From assembly GCA_015067895.1 (NCBI GenBank), contig SVLP01000010.1, forward strand, positions 1-64,000: a stretch of DNA of 64,000 bases, read 5' to 3'. This document shows, one piece after another, positions 48,102 to 56,823 of the stretch. A program made the translations under genes and the position numbers. The notes under the pieces were generated by a model. It was not told the origin of the DNA. It worked only from the letters and a program-made list of their open reading frames with translations, and did not search any database. Each line of letters opens with the position of its first letter. Within the stretch, counting starts at the first letter, position 1. Origin of the DNA: Oscillospiraceae bacterium. Its GTDB lineage: Bacteria > Bacillota_A > Clostridia > Oscillospirales > Oscillospiraceae.

Positions 48102-50477
48102 ATGTCTGAATTATACGAAAAATCCCTTCTGAAGCTGGAGCTGGATCGGGTGCTGGAGATGCTGGCGGAGCGGGCCGGGTCGGAGCTGGGCAAAATCGCC
48201 TGCCGGAAACTGCGGCCCACCTCTGACTTAGAGGATGTGCAGGCCCTGCTGGATCAGACCACGGCTGCCTGTGATCTGAGCACCAAGAAGGGCTATCCCC
48301 ATTTTTATGAAGCCCAGGACGTCAGCTTCTCTCTGGAGCGGGCGGATCGGGGCGGCGCCCTGAATCCCAAGGAGCTGCTTAAGATCGCGGGCACCCTGCG
48401 CTGTGCCCGCACCGTCAAGGGCTACACCGCCGAGGACGAGGCGGCTACCGTGCTGGACGGGATGTTCATGTCCCTGTCCCCCAACAAATACTTAGAGGAC
48501 AAGATCTTCGGTGCGATTTTGAGCGAGGAGGAGATCGCCGACAACGCATCCCCCGTGCTGGCGGATATCCGGCGGCACAAGAAGGTGCAGTCGGCCAAGA
48601 TCCGGGATTCTCTGCAGAAGATCATCTCCTCTCCCGCCTATGCGAAGTCCCTGCGGGAGCCCATCATCACCATTCGCGACGGCCGCTATGTGGTGCCCGT
48701 GAAGAGTGAGTGCAAGAACGATGTGCCCGGCCTGGTGCACGATATCTCCGGCTCCGGCGGTACCCTCTTCGTGGAGCCCATGTCCGCCGTCAACGCCAAC
48801 AATGCCCTGCGGGAGCTGGAGCTGAAGGAGAAGAAAGAGATCGAGCGGATCCTGGCGGAGATGTCCGCCGAGGCCGCAGCCCATCGGGACGACATCAACA
48901 CCAACGTAAAGATCCTGGTGGAGCTGGATGTGATCTTCGCCAAGGCCAAGCTGGCCTACGCAATGCGGGCCTGGGCACCCATGATGAATGACAAGGGTGA
49001 GGTCGATCTGCGCAAGGCACGGCACCCCCTGCTGGATCCCAAGACCGCCGTGCCCATCACCGTGCGGCTGGGTACGGATTTCGACTCCATGATTATCACC
49101 GGCCCCAACACCGGCGGCAAGACCGTTACCCTGAAGACCATCGGTCTGCTGACCCTGATGGCCGAGTGCGGTCTGCACGTGCCCGCCGGGGACGGCAGCC
49201 GACTCAGCACCTTCGACGCGATCCTCGCGGATATTGGCGATGAACAGTCCATCGCCCAGAGCCTTTCCACCTTCTCCAGCCATATGCGCACCATCGTCGA
49301 TGTGGTGGAGGAGTGCGACGACCGGACGCTGGTGCTCTTCGACGAGCTGGGCGCGGGCACCGACCCCGCCGAGGGCGCGGCCCTGGCCATCGCCATCATC
49401 GAGTTCTGCCGCACCATGGGCAGCCGGGTGGTGGCAACCACCCACTATGCCGAGATGAAGCTCTATGCCATGCAGACCAAGGGCGTCATCAACGCCAGCT
49501 GTGAGTTTGACGTGGAGACTCTGCGGCCCACCTACAAGCTGCTCATCGGCATTCCCGGTAAGTCCAACGCCTTCGCCATTTCCCGGAAGCTGGGTCTGCC
49601 GGAGCACATTTTGAAGGAGGCCGACGACCTGGTCGGCAAGTCCGACAAGGACTTCGAGGACGTTCTGAGCCAGTTGGAGAGCCAGCGGCAGCAGATGGAG
49701 GTGGCCCGGCAGGAGGCCGAGCGGCTGCGTCAGGAGACTGCCAAGATCAAGCAGCAGTCCGAGGAATTCAACGAACAGCTTCGCCGGGAGAAGGAGAAGG
49801 CCATGGCCGCTGCCCGGAAGGAGGCCCAGCAGATCATCGAGGACGCCCGCATCACCGCCAACAAGGTCAGCGAGGAGCTGAAGGCCTTGAAGAAGCAGCT
49901 CCAGGAGTCCGCCGATACCGCCAACCTGAACCAGAAGCAGACCGAGCTGCGCCGAAGCCTGAATGAGGCCGAGTCCAAGCTGCGGGTGAACGCCCCCGTG
50001 GAGCGGCGGCCCGAGCCCAAGCGGGAGATCCTGGTGGGCGACACCGTGGAGCTGCTGAAGCTGGGCACCAAGGCCAGCGTCATCGGCATCAACAAGGACG
50101 GCACCTACGAGATTCAGGCGGGCATCATGAAGCTCAAGGCCAAAAAGAGCGAGATCTATCTGCTGGAGAACGAGAATCCCTATGTCCAGAAGGGCCGCCC
50201 CAAGCACTCCGGACGGGAGATGAAGGTGGCAGCCATGAATCCCGAGGTGGATCTGCGGGGCATGGACTCCGTCGAGGCCATCTGCGTCATGGATCGCTAT
50301 CTGGATGAGGCCATGCGCAGTAACCTCAAGCAGGTGCGCATCATCCACGGCAAGGGCACCGGTGTTCTGCGCAAGGCTGTCCACGAGAGCCTGAAGCGGA
50401 ACAAGTACGTCAAGAAGTACCGCCTGGGCGTCTACGGCGAGGGTGAGGACGGCGTGACCATCGCGGAATTTGAATGA
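48102..50477 (+). CDS. mutS2: Endonuclease MutS2
   Basis: A 791-residue protein with MutS core, ATPase and C-terminal Smr domain. Walker A GPNTGGKTVTLKTIG is at about 333, followed by DIGDEQSIAQSLSTFSSHM and LVLFDELGAGTDPAEGAA. A long coiled coil (about 515-640) precedes the KOW-like segment and the Smr domain (about 715-791) with DLRGMDSVEAI and RIIHGKGTGVLR. It lacks the mismatch-binding domain of MutS. It is proposed to limit recombination or to rescue collided ribosomes. GGAGAACAAC precedes the ATG. Confidence 0.96.
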   Translation: MSELYEKSLLKLELDRVLEMLAERAGSELGKIACRKLRPTSDLEDVQALLDQTTAACDLSTKKGYPHFYEAQDVSFSLERADRGGALNPKELLKIAGTLRCARTVKGYTAEDEAATVLDGMFMSLSPNKYLEDKIFGAILSEEEIADNASPVLADIRRHKKVQSAKIRDSLQKIISSPAYAKSLREPIITIRDGRYVVPVKSECKNDVPGLVHDISGSGGTLFVEPMSAVNANNALRELELKEKKEIERILAEMSAEAAAHRDDINTNVKILVELDVIFAKAKLAYAMRAWAPMMNDKGEVDLRKARHPLLDPKTAVPITVRLGTDFDSMIITGPNTGGKTVTLKTIGLLTLMAECGLHVPAGDGSRLSTFDAILADIGDEQSIAQSLSTFSSHMRTIVDVVEECDDRTLVLFDELGAGTDPAEGAALAIAIIEFCRTMGSRVVATTHYAEMKLYAMQTKGVINASCEFDVETLRPTYKLLIGIPGKSNAFAISRKLGLPEHILKEADDLVGKSDKDFEDVLSQLESQRQQMEVARQEAERLRQETAKIKQQSEEFNEQLRREKEKAMAAARKEAQQIIEDARITANKVSEELKALKKQLQESADTANLNQKQTELRRSLNEAESKLRVNAPVERRPEPKREILVGDTVELLKLGTKASVIGINKDGTYEIQAGIMKLKAKKSEIYLLENENPYVQKGRPKHSGREMKVAAMNPEVDLRGMDSVEAICVMDRYLDEAMRSNLKQVRIIHGKGTGVLRKAVHESLKRNKYVKKYRLGVYGEGEDGVTIAEFE

Positions 50478-50557
50478 TTCGACTGACTCTTTGCACCTTT
50501 CGATTTGGTTGGAAACAATTTTTCTAACGAGATTGTAAGTAATTGCTGAAAAATGGA

Positions 50558-50585
50558 TTGACTTTTTTCGCAAATTTGCTATCAT
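50558..50585 (+). promoter_or_regulatory. Promoter of the HPr-like gene
   Basis: TTGACT (50558-50563), 16 bases and TATCAT (50580-50585) in an AT-rich stretch after mutS2. Confidence 0.65.
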
Positions 50586-50644
50586 ATAGAAAGGAGCCGT
50601 GTTGCTGACCACAGCGCGGCGAGAAGGTAAGGAGTTGTTGATCT

Positions 50645-50905
50645 ATGTTCAATAAGGAAGTCATCGTCCGATGCGAGTCCGGCCTGCACAACAAGCAGGT
50701 TACATACTTCGTTCAGAAGGCCAACGAGTTCAAGAGCTCTGTGTGGCTGGAGAGCGAGAACCGCCGCATGAACGCCAAGAGTCTGCTGGGTATCATGTCC
50801 CTGGGCATCGTGACCGGTGCCGTCGTGACTCTGAGCGCAGAAGGCCCCGACGCGGAGGACGCAGTCAACGCGCTGGATGCTATGCTCCAGCGGGACGTCT
50901 ATTGA
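50645..50905 (+). CDS. HPr-family protein with altered active-site loop
   Basis: An 86-residue HPr fold. His15, the phosphorylation site of HPr, is present (SGLHNKQV), as is Ser46 (NAKSLLGIMSLG), the HPr-kinase site. The loop normally reads GLHARPA, but here residues 16-18 are Asn-Lys-Gln, so Arg17 and Pro18 are lost. It may be a regulatory or otherwise divergent HPr rather than the main PTS carrier. AAGGAG lies 10 bases before the ATG. It has its own promoter and a terminator. Confidence 0.82.
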   Translation: MFNKEVIVRCESGLHNKQVTYFVQKANEFKSSVWLESENRRMNAKSLLGIMSLGIVTGAVVTLSAEGPDAEDAVNALDAMLQRDVY

Positions 50906-50918
50906 TCGATCCCCAACC

Positions 50919-50956
50919 AACCGTCCCAGTGCATAATCGCATTGGGACGGTTTTTC
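50919..50956 (+). terminator. Terminator behind the HPr-like gene
   Basis: AACCGTCCCAGTGC (50919-50932) pairs with GCATTGGGACGGTT (50939-50952), followed by T. Confidence 0.9.
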
Positions 50957-50978
50957 CATCTGAAAGGGAGGTGTGTGT

Positions 50979-52799
50979 ATGACATTTGATGAACTGAAGG
51001 ATAAGGCCAATTCGCTGCCGCTGGTTCCCGGCGTGTATATCATGCGGGATAAAAATGACAAGGTCATCTATGTGGGCAAGGCAAAGAAGCTCAAGAACCG
51101 GGTCAGCCAGTATTTCCAGGACACCGCCGCCCATACGCCGAAGACCCGGCTCATGGTCAGCCACATCGACCATTTTGACGTTATTGCCGCGTCTTCTGAG
51201 TTTGAGGCGCTGATCCTGGAGTGCAGCCTCATCAAGCGGCATATGCCGAAATACAACATCCTCCTGAAAGACGACAAGGGATATCCGTACCTGCGGCTGG
51301 ACATGAAGGAGATTTATCCGGTCATCACCCTGGCACCGAAGCTGCAGCGGGATGGGGCGGAGTATTTCGGCCCCTTCGGAACCCGGCACAATACCCTGGA
51401 GCTTTTGAAGGCCATCCGGGAGGTGCTGAAGCTGCCCGACTGCTCCCGGCAGTTCCCGAGGGATGTGGGCAAGGATCGGCCCTGTCTCAACTATCACATG
51501 AACCGCTGCGAGGGCTGGTGTCAGGAGACGAAAACCTGCACCGAATACCGGGAGCGGATGATGCAGGCCCGGCAGCTGCTGCAGGGCAATTATAAGGAAG
51601 TCGCCGCCGAGATCAAGGAAAAGATGCTCGCTGCGGCGGAGAATCTGGAATTTGAGATCGCCGCGCGGCTGCGGGATCGGCTGAATGCGGTGGAACAGCT
51701 TGGCAAAAAGCAGCTGGTCACCGCCGGAACCCTGGCGGATACGGACGTGATGGGCTACGCCGAGCGGGGCAGCAAGGCCTGCTTCACGGTGCTCCATTTC
51801 TCCGGCGGCAATCTGCTGGACAAGGAATATGAGGTCTTCCCGGCTCCGGACGAGGCGGAGGGGGCCGTGTCCAGCCTTTTGAAGCAGTTCTATCTGTCCC
51901 GGGGCATCGCGCCGAAGGTGGTGCTGCTGCCCTTTGCCATCGAGGATGCGGAGCTGTTCTCCCAGCTGATGGAGCAGGAGTTCGGCCGGAAGACCAAGCT
52001 GCGGATCCCCCAGCGGGGCGACAACATGCGGCTGGTGGAGCTGGCCCAGCGCAATGCCGCCGAGGAGGCGGAGCGGGCCGTTGGCCAGGAGGAAAAGCAC
52101 ACCGCGACGTTGGTGACCCTGGGAAAGATGCTGGGCATGGAGCCGCCGGAGCGGATCGAGTCCTACGACATCTCCAACATCGCGGGCACGGACATCGTGG
52201 CGAGCCAGGTGGTGTTCGTAGGCGGCAAGCCCAGCAAGCGCGATTACAAGAAATACAAGCTGGAGGGCCTGGCCGATCAGGACGACTACGCGTCCATGCA
52301 TCAGGTGCTGACCCGTCGATTCGTCCACTATAAGGCGGGGGACAAGGGCTTTGCGTCGGCCCCCGACTTGCTGCTGATCGACGGCGGCGTGGCCCACGCG
52401 GGCGTTGCCGTTCAGGTTTTGCAGGAGCAGGGGCTTTCCTTCCCGGTTTTCGGCATGGTCAAGGATGACCGGCACCGTACCCGGGCTCTGGTGACCCCGG
52501 AGGGACGGGAGATCCGCATCGACAACAATCAGGCGATCTTTGCCCTGATCGGCAGCATCCAGGAGGAGACTCACCGCTTTGCCATCACCTATCACCGTCA
52601 GCTGCGGAGCAAGCGCCTGAGCTACTCGGAGCTGGACGGGATCCCCGGCATCGGCCCCAAGCGGAAGCAGGAGCTGCTGAAGACCTTCAAAAGTCTGGTG
52701 AACCTGCGCGCAGCCAGTCTGATGGAGCTGGAGCGGGTGCTGCCCAGAGACGCCGCAAGAGCGGTATACAAGCATTTTCACGAGGAGGATGAGCTATGA
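50979..52799 (+). CDS. uvrC: UvrABC system protein C
   Basis: A 606-residue nuclease that makes both incisions in nucleotide excision repair. The GIY-YIG domain is at the N-terminus (PGVYIMRDKNDKVIYVGKAK), with Cys motifs and the UVR helix (about 205-240, MLAAAENLEFEIAARLRDRL), the RNase H-like domain (IESYDISNIAGTDIVASQVV) and a helix-hairpin-helix at the end (IPGIGPKRKQELLKTF). The ATG at 50979 follows GGGAGGTG. It overlaps rsmD by four bases. Confidence 0.97.
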   Translation: MTFDELKDKANSLPLVPGVYIMRDKNDKVIYVGKAKKLKNRVSQYFQDTAAHTPKTRLMVSHIDHFDVIAASSEFEALILECSLIKRHMPKYNILLKDDKGYPYLRLDMKEIYPVITLAPKLQRDGAEYFGPFGTRHNTLELLKAIREVLKLPDCSRQFPRDVGKDRPCLNYHMNRCEGWCQETKTCTEYRERMMQARQLLQGNYKEVAAEIKEKMLAAAENLEFEIAARLRDRLNAVEQLGKKQLVTAGTLADTDVMGYAERGSKACFTVLHFSGGNLLDKEYEVFPAPDEAEGAVSSLLKQFYLSRGIAPKVVLLPFAIEDAELFSQLMEQEFGRKTKLRIPQRGDNMRLVELAQRNAAEEAERAVGQEEKHTATLVTLGKMLGMEPPERIESYDISNIAGTDIVASQVVFVGGKPSKRDYKKYKLEGLADQDDYASMHQVLTRRFVHYKAGDKGFASAPDLLLIDGGVAHAGVAVQVLQEQGLSFPVFGMVKDDRHRTRALVTPEGREIRIDNNQAIFALIGSIQEETHRFAITYHRQLRSKRLSYSELDGIPGIGPKRKQELLKTFKSLVNLRAASLMELERVLPRDAARAVYKHFHEEDEL

Positions 52800-53356
52800 G
52801 AGTTGTTGCGGGAACGGCCCGTGGTACGGTTTTGAAGACCCCCGAGGGGATGCTGACCCGTCCCACCGCTGATCGGGTCAAGGAAGCGGTGTTCAGCATC
52901 CTGCATTTTGATGTTCAGGATGCCGCAGTGCTGGATCTCTTCGGCGGTACCGGTCAGCTGGGTATCGAGGCGTTGAGCCGGGGTGCGAAGAAAGCGGTGT
53001 TCGTGGATCACCAGCAGAAGGCCTGTGAGCTGATTAAGGAGAATCTGCGGCGGACGAAGTTCACCCAGCAGGCCAGCGTCGTCCGGAGCGATTACCTGGA
53101 ATATCTGAAACGAACCAAAGAGAAGTTCGATATCATCCTCCTCGACCCGCCCTACGCGGAAATTTTCCTGGAAAATGCACTAAATTGCATTGCGGAAATT
53201 GACATTCTCCGAGATAATGGTATAATAGTCACGGAACGGCCTTTGGAAAAGGCACTGGAGGTACAGATGCCCGGTTTCACCCGTTCCCGCGACTATAAGT
53301 ATGGAAAGACGCTCATCACCCTGTACAGGCTGGAGCGTGAGGGGGATGAAGCATGA
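52796..53356 (+). CDS. rsmD: 16S rRNA (guanine966-N2)-methyltransferase RsmD
   Basis: A 186-residue SAM-dependent methyltransferase. RPTADRVKEAVFSIL is the family signature at the start; the SAM loop is LDLFGGTGQLGIEALSRGA and the catalytic motif is DPPY. It modifies 16S rRNA at G966 in E. coli numbering. It is coupled to uvrC and to coaD by ATGA overlaps; rsmD-coaD is a very common pair. Confidence 0.95.
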   Translation: MRVVAGTARGTVLKTPEGMLTRPTADRVKEAVFSILHFDVQDAAVLDLFGGTGQLGIEALSRGAKKAVFVDHQQKACELIKENLRRTKFTQQASVVRSDYLEYLKRTKEKFDIILLDPPYAEIFLENALNCIAEIDILRDNGIIVTERPLEKALEVQMPGFTRSRDYKYGKTLITLYRLEREGDEA

Positions 53357-53856
53357 AGATCGCCATTTATCCCGGCAGTTTCGATCCCGTCACCACGGGA
53401 CACCTGAATATCATCGAGCGGGCCTCGAAGATCTTTGACCGGCTCATCGTCTGCGTGATGGTCAATGCCGGAAAGCGGCAGCCCATGTTCTCCCAGGAGA
53501 AGCGGGTGGAGTTTATCCAGCGGGTCACCGCGCATCTGCCCAATGTGGAGGTGGACTGCTCCCGGGAGCTTCTGGCGGACTATGCCCGGAGCAAGGGCGA
53601 TTGCGTCATCGTCAAGGGCCTGCGGGCGGGCTCGGATTTCGAAAACGAATTCCAGATGGCCCTCATCAACCGCAAGATCAATCCGGAGCTGGACACCATG
53701 TTCCTGACCTCGGAGCATCAGTTCACCTACCTGAGCTCCAGCATGGTCAAGGAGCTGGGCAGCTATGACGTGGATCTGACGGATTTCCTGCCCGCCGCCA
53801 TCATCCCGGATTTTCGCAAAAGAATTGAAGACATTCGTCAAGGAGGAAATACATAA
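53353..53856 (+). CDS. coaD: Phosphopantetheine adenylyltransferase
   Basis: A 167-residue enzyme of coenzyme A synthesis that makes dephospho-CoA from 4'-phosphopantetheine and ATP. The nucleotidyltransferase motif is YPGSFDPVTTGHLNII, the conserved loop KGLRAGSDFENEFQMALIN, and the second ATP motif YLSSSMVKE. Length is typical. Its stop overlaps the next start (TAATG). Confidence 0.97.
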   Translation: MKIAIYPGSFDPVTTGHLNIIERASKIFDRLIVCVMVNAGKRQPMFSQEKRVEFIQRVTAHLPNVEVDCSRELLADYARSKGDCVIVKGLRAGSDFENEFQMALINRKINPELDTMFLTSEHQFTYLSSSMVKELGSYDVDLTDFLPAAIIPDFRKRIEDIRQGGNT

Positions 53857-54383
53857 TGAATAACAACCTGGAAGAGCTGATTACCGCGCTGTACGACATG
53901 ATCCAGGACGCCAAGTCCGTCCCCCTGAGCTCCGACAAGTGCATCATCGAGCGCGACAAGGCTCTGGATATGCTGGATGATCTGAGCGCACAGCTCCCCG
54001 CTGAGCTGAAGCAGGCCCGCACCATCGTCCAGTCCCGCGAGGAGCTGGTGAGCCAGGCCCGCCGCGAGGCTGAGGTCATCATCCGCAACGCCCGCGCCCA
54101 GGCCGAGCAGCTGGTGGAGCAGGAAGTCATTTACCAGCAGACCCTCCAGAAGTGCCAGGAGATGGCAAAGCAGAACATGGCCGAGTGCGAGGAGCGCACC
54201 CGCAAGACCGAGGAGACCATGGCCCAGATCAAGGCCGCTTCCTTCGGCTACGTGGACAACTCCCTGCGTCAGACCGAGGAGACCATCCTGAAGGCCCTGA
54301 CCGAGGTTCGCGATACCCGGGCCAAGTTCCAGAACATCACCGCTCCCCAGGCCGCAGCCCCCAGCTACGACCAGGAGCTGTAA
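53856..54383 (+). CDS. Unknown coiled-coil protein (DivIVA/V-ATPase H-like)
   Basis: A 175-residue almost wholly helical protein with no signal peptide. Residues about 45-135 form a long, strongly charged coiled coil (ARREAEVIIRNARAQAEQLV, EECEERTRKTEE). The closest resemblance is to DivIVA-type or V-type ATPase H-subunit-like coiled coils, a loose likeness only. Coupled to coaD by a one-base overlap and ended by a terminator, so it is the last gene of the uvrC-rsmD-coaD unit. Codon use is that of a well-expressed gene. Confidence 0.75.
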   Translation: MNNNLEELITALYDMIQDAKSVPLSSDKCIIERDKALDMLDDLSAQLPAELKQARTIVQSREELVSQARREAEVIIRNARAQAEQLVEQEVIYQQTLQKCQEMAKQNMAECEERTRKTEETMAQIKAASFGYVDNSLRQTEETILKALTEVRDTRAKFQNITAPQAAAPSYDQEL

Positions 54384-54397
54384 GAAAAAGCAAGACA

Positions 54398-54426
54398 AAA
54401 GCGGCTCCGACGGGGCCGCTTTTTTA
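54398..54426 (+). terminator. Terminator behind the coiled-coil gene
   Basis: AAAGCGGC (54398-54405) pairs with GCCGCTTT (54415-54422), followed by T. Confidence 0.85.
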
Positions 54427-54438
54427 CGAGGACAGGAT

Positions 54439-55857
54439 ATGAAGAAGAGAACCATTTTGCAGAATTTTGAATGGTATCTGCCCGCCGACGCCGGGCACTG
54501 GCACCGAACCGCCCTTCAGGCGGAGCGGCTGGCAGGCCTGGGCTTCACCGATGTGTGGCTTCCTCCGGCCTACAAGGGCAACGGGGGCATCGAGGATGTG
54601 GGCTACGGCGTCTATGACCTCTACGATCTGGGGGAATTCGACCAGAAGGATACCATTCCCACCAAGTACGGCACCAGGGAGGAATACTGCCGGGCCATCG
54701 ATACCCTCCATCACTTCGGGCTGGAGGTGCTGGCGGATATCGTGCTGAACCACCGGATGGGCGCGGATTACGCGGAATATGTCCGCAGCCACGTCTATGA
54801 TCCCAGCGACCGGCTGCGCCGTCTGGTGGAGAACAAGCGGATCAAGGCCTGGACGGGCTTCAAATTCCCCGGGAGACGGCAGCGGTATTCCAATTTCAAG
54901 TGGAATCACCGGCACTTTTCCGGCGTGGACTGGAACGGCCTGACCCAGACCAATGCGGTCTACAAGCTGGCCGGACACCGCTGGTCGAAGAAGGTGGACA
55001 CCGAGAACGCCAACTATGACTACCTGATGGGCGCGGATGTGGATTTTTCTGTGCCGGAAGTCCGGGAAGAGCTGGAGAAATGGGGAAAATGGTACATCGA
55101 TACCGCCAAAATTGACGGCGTTCGGCTGGATGCGGTGAAGCACATCAGCTACGCCTTTTTCCCTGAGTGGCTGGCGGCCATGCGGGCGTATACCGGCCGG
55201 GAATTCTTCGCCGTGGGCGAATACTGGAAGGACGATCTGGCTGCGCTGCTGGGGTATCTGGACAACTGCGGACGGTGCATGAGCCTGTTCGATGTGCCGC
55301 TCCACCGGCGGTTCCAGCTGGCGGCGGAGGCCGGTGCTTCCTACGACCTGAGAACCATTCTCGATGACACGCTGCTTTCCCGGAATCCGGAGCACACGGT
55401 CACCTTCGTGGACAACCACGACACCCAGCCGGGCCAGGCACTCCAGAGCTGGGTGGGGGAGTGTTTCAAGCCCCTGGCCTATGCCCTGATCCTGCTGCGC
55501 CAGGCGGGCACCCCCTGCGTCTTCTACGGCGACCTCTACGGCATCCCCCACGACGGCATCGGCCCCGTGGGGGCGCTGGAGAAGCTGCTGCTGGCCCGGA
55601 AGGAATATGCCCACGGCGAGCAGGTGGATTATTTCGACCACCCCAACGTGATCGCCTGGAGCCGGGGCGAAGCCATGGCCGTGGTCATGAGCAACGGCGG
55701 CGACGGCTGGAAAACCATGCATTTGGGCAAGCCCGGACAGGTGTTCATCGACCTGCTGGGCAATCGAACCGAGGAGGTCACCGTCCGCTCCGACGGATGG
55801 GCGGATTTCACCGTGAACGCTGGAAGCGTCAGCGTGTGGGTGCCGAAGGAAAACTGA
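54439..55857 (+). CDS. Cytoplasmic alpha-amylase (GH13)
   Basis: A 472-residue GH13 glucosidase without a signal peptide, so it acts inside the cell on maltodextrin or glycogen. Conserved regions I-IV: DIVLNHRMG, GVRLDAVKH (nucleophile Asp), FAVGEYW (acid Glu) and FVDNHDTQ (Asp). The N-terminal QNFEWYLPADAGHWHR and the long B domain fit the intracellular GH13_5 type. It starts 12 bases after a terminator and has no clear promoter of its own, so it may depend on read-through. GAGGACAGGAT precedes the ATG. Confidence 0.92.
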   Translation: MKKRTILQNFEWYLPADAGHWHRTALQAERLAGLGFTDVWLPPAYKGNGGIEDVGYGVYDLYDLGEFDQKDTIPTKYGTREEYCRAIDTLHHFGLEVLADIVLNHRMGADYAEYVRSHVYDPSDRLRRLVENKRIKAWTGFKFPGRRQRYSNFKWNHRHFSGVDWNGLTQTNAVYKLAGHRWSKKVDTENANYDYLMGADVDFSVPEVREELEKWGKWYIDTAKIDGVRLDAVKHISYAFFPEWLAAMRAYTGREFFAVGEYWKDDLAALLGYLDNCGRCMSLFDVPLHRRFQLAAEAGASYDLRTILDDTLLSRNPEHTVTFVDNHDTQPGQALQSWVGECFKPLAYALILLRQAGTPCVFYGDLYGIPHDGIGPVGALEKLLLARKEYAHGEQVDYFDHPNVIAWSRGEAMAVVMSNGGDGWKTMHLGKPGQVFIDLLGNRTEEVTVRSDGWADFTVNAGSVSVWVPKEN

Positions 55858-55859
55858 CA

Positions 55860-55888
55860 TTGACAATATAGCGGAATTTGGATATAAT
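55860..55888 (+). promoter_or_regulatory. Promoter of the toxin-antitoxin unit
   Basis: Perfect TTGACA (55860-55865), 17 bases and perfect TATAAT (55883-55888), the best promoter in the window. It starts three bases after the amylase stop. Confidence 0.9.
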
Positions 55889-55918
55889 ATAGTTAGAATC
55901 TTGCAAGGAGGGAGCTGT

Positions 55919-56185
55919 ATGAATATCCGCCCATCCGCTGCCATTCGGCAGAACTACAACGAGATCGCAGAGCTTTGCCGCCGCACTGCCGCACCCGTCT
56001 ACCTGACTAAGAACGGCGAGGGGGATCTGGTGGTCATGGATCTGGATACCTTCACTCGGCGGGAGAAGATGCTCCAGCTTCGGGAACGACTGATCTCAGT
56101 GGAGGAAGACCGCCTTGCCGGGCGCAACGGTTGTACCATCGACGAATTGGATGACTTGCTCGGTGCAGCCATTGAAGAGGTGTGA
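55919..56185 (+). CDS. Phd/YefM-type antitoxin
   Basis: An 88-residue protein. The N-terminal half is a Phd/YefM DNA-binding fold (IRPSAAIRQNYNEIAELCRR, then PVYLTKNGEGDLVVMDLDTF), and the C-terminal part is a charged helix that would wrap the toxin. GGAGGGAGC precedes the ATG at 55919. It is expected to bind and silence the toxin encoded next and to repress its own promoter. The two ORFs are one base apart. Confidence 0.85.
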   Translation: MNIRPSAAIRQNYNEIAELCRRTAAPVYLTKNGEGDLVVMDLDTFTRREKMLQLRERLISVEEDRLAGRNGCTIDELDDLLGAAIEEV

Positions 56186-56186
56186 T

Positions 56187-56492
56187 ATGCGCTATCAGGT
56201 CGTCATCTCGGAGCAAGCCAAGCAGAATCTTCTGCTTCATGTCCGTTTTTTGGCTCAGATCAATAAACCCGCCGCCCAGAAGCTCCGCAAGCGTCTTATA
56301 GAGGAAATCCGTTCTTTGGAGCAGTTGCCGCACCGGTATCCTTTTTTGAACACCGAGTTCATTCCGCCCAATAAGTATCATAAGCTGTACGTGGAAAACA
56401 GCTATCTCGTTCTATACCAGATTCGGGATAACATTGTTTATGTGGATTGGATTGTAGATTGTCGTCAGGATTATCATTGGCTGTTGCGATAA
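56187..56492 (+). CDS. RelE/ParE-family toxin
   Basis: A 101-residue protein with the RelE/ParE fold: YQVVISEQAKQNLLLHVRFL, AAQKLRKRLIEEIRSLEQLP and the C-terminal strands YLVLYQIRDNIVYVDWIVDC. The last part ends RQDYHWLLR. ParE types poison gyrase, RelE types cut mRNA on ribosomes; the catalytic Arg and Tyr pattern of RelE is not clear, so the target is undecided. It follows its antitoxin directly. Confidence 0.85.
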   Translation: MRYQVVISEQAKQNLLLHVRFLAQINKPAAQKLRKRLIEEIRSLEQLPHRYPFLNTEFIPPNKYHKLYVENSYLVLYQIRDNIVYVDWIVDCRQDYHWLLR

Positions 56493-56506
56493 AGAGGAGA
56501 AACAAC

Positions 56507-56773
56507 ATGAAAACATATCCCATCATGCATTACAAAAAGGGCGGCTCCGACCTGTTTGTCAACGGCGGAAAGCTGACCATCTCCGATGCGCAGTACGCAG
56601 TGCACTATCTTTTCAAGGAGGTCGCCCGTTTTTCCGCAGCTGAGACGACGGTTACAAAGGCTTCCTGGCAGATGCTGTATGACGGCATCAAGCTTGCGGA
56701 TGGAAAAGCAAGCATCGAGCTGTACTTCGCAAAGGAAACAGCAGAGGAGCTTTGGGAGCTTTTCAAGCTTTAA
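56507..56773 (+). CDS. Unknown small protein behind the toxin gene
   Basis: An 88-residue protein beginning MKTYPIMHYKKGGSDLFVNG, with a helix AQYAVHYLFKEVARFS and a basic tail. No family recognised. AGAGGAGAAAC precedes the ATG, and it lies 14 bases after the toxin gene, so it is probably in the same transcript. It could be a third part of the module or an unrelated passenger. A terminator shared with glyA follows. Confidence 0.62.
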   Translation: MKTYPIMHYKKGGSDLFVNGGKLTISDAQYAVHYLFKEVARFSAAETTVTKASWQMLYDGIKLADGKASIELYFAKETAEELWELFKL

Positions 56774-56783
56774 TAAAAAAATC

Positions 56784-56809
56784 AGCCCCCGAACCGAGGT
56801 TCGGGGGCT
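56784..56809. terminator. Bidirectional terminator, strongest for glyA
   Basis: AGCCCCCGAACC (56784-56795) pairs with GGTTCGGGGGCT (56798-56809). On the minus strand it is followed by a run of T (56774-56780), which makes it the proper end of glyA. Confidence 0.88.
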
Positions 56810-56823
56810 TCGTTCGTCAATGC

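Noticed and set aside
48492..50612. A 706-codon minus-strand frame opposite mutS2
   Set aside because: Low-complexity product dominated by Leu, Gly and His, as expected from antisense reading; mutS2 motifs are intact on the plus strand.
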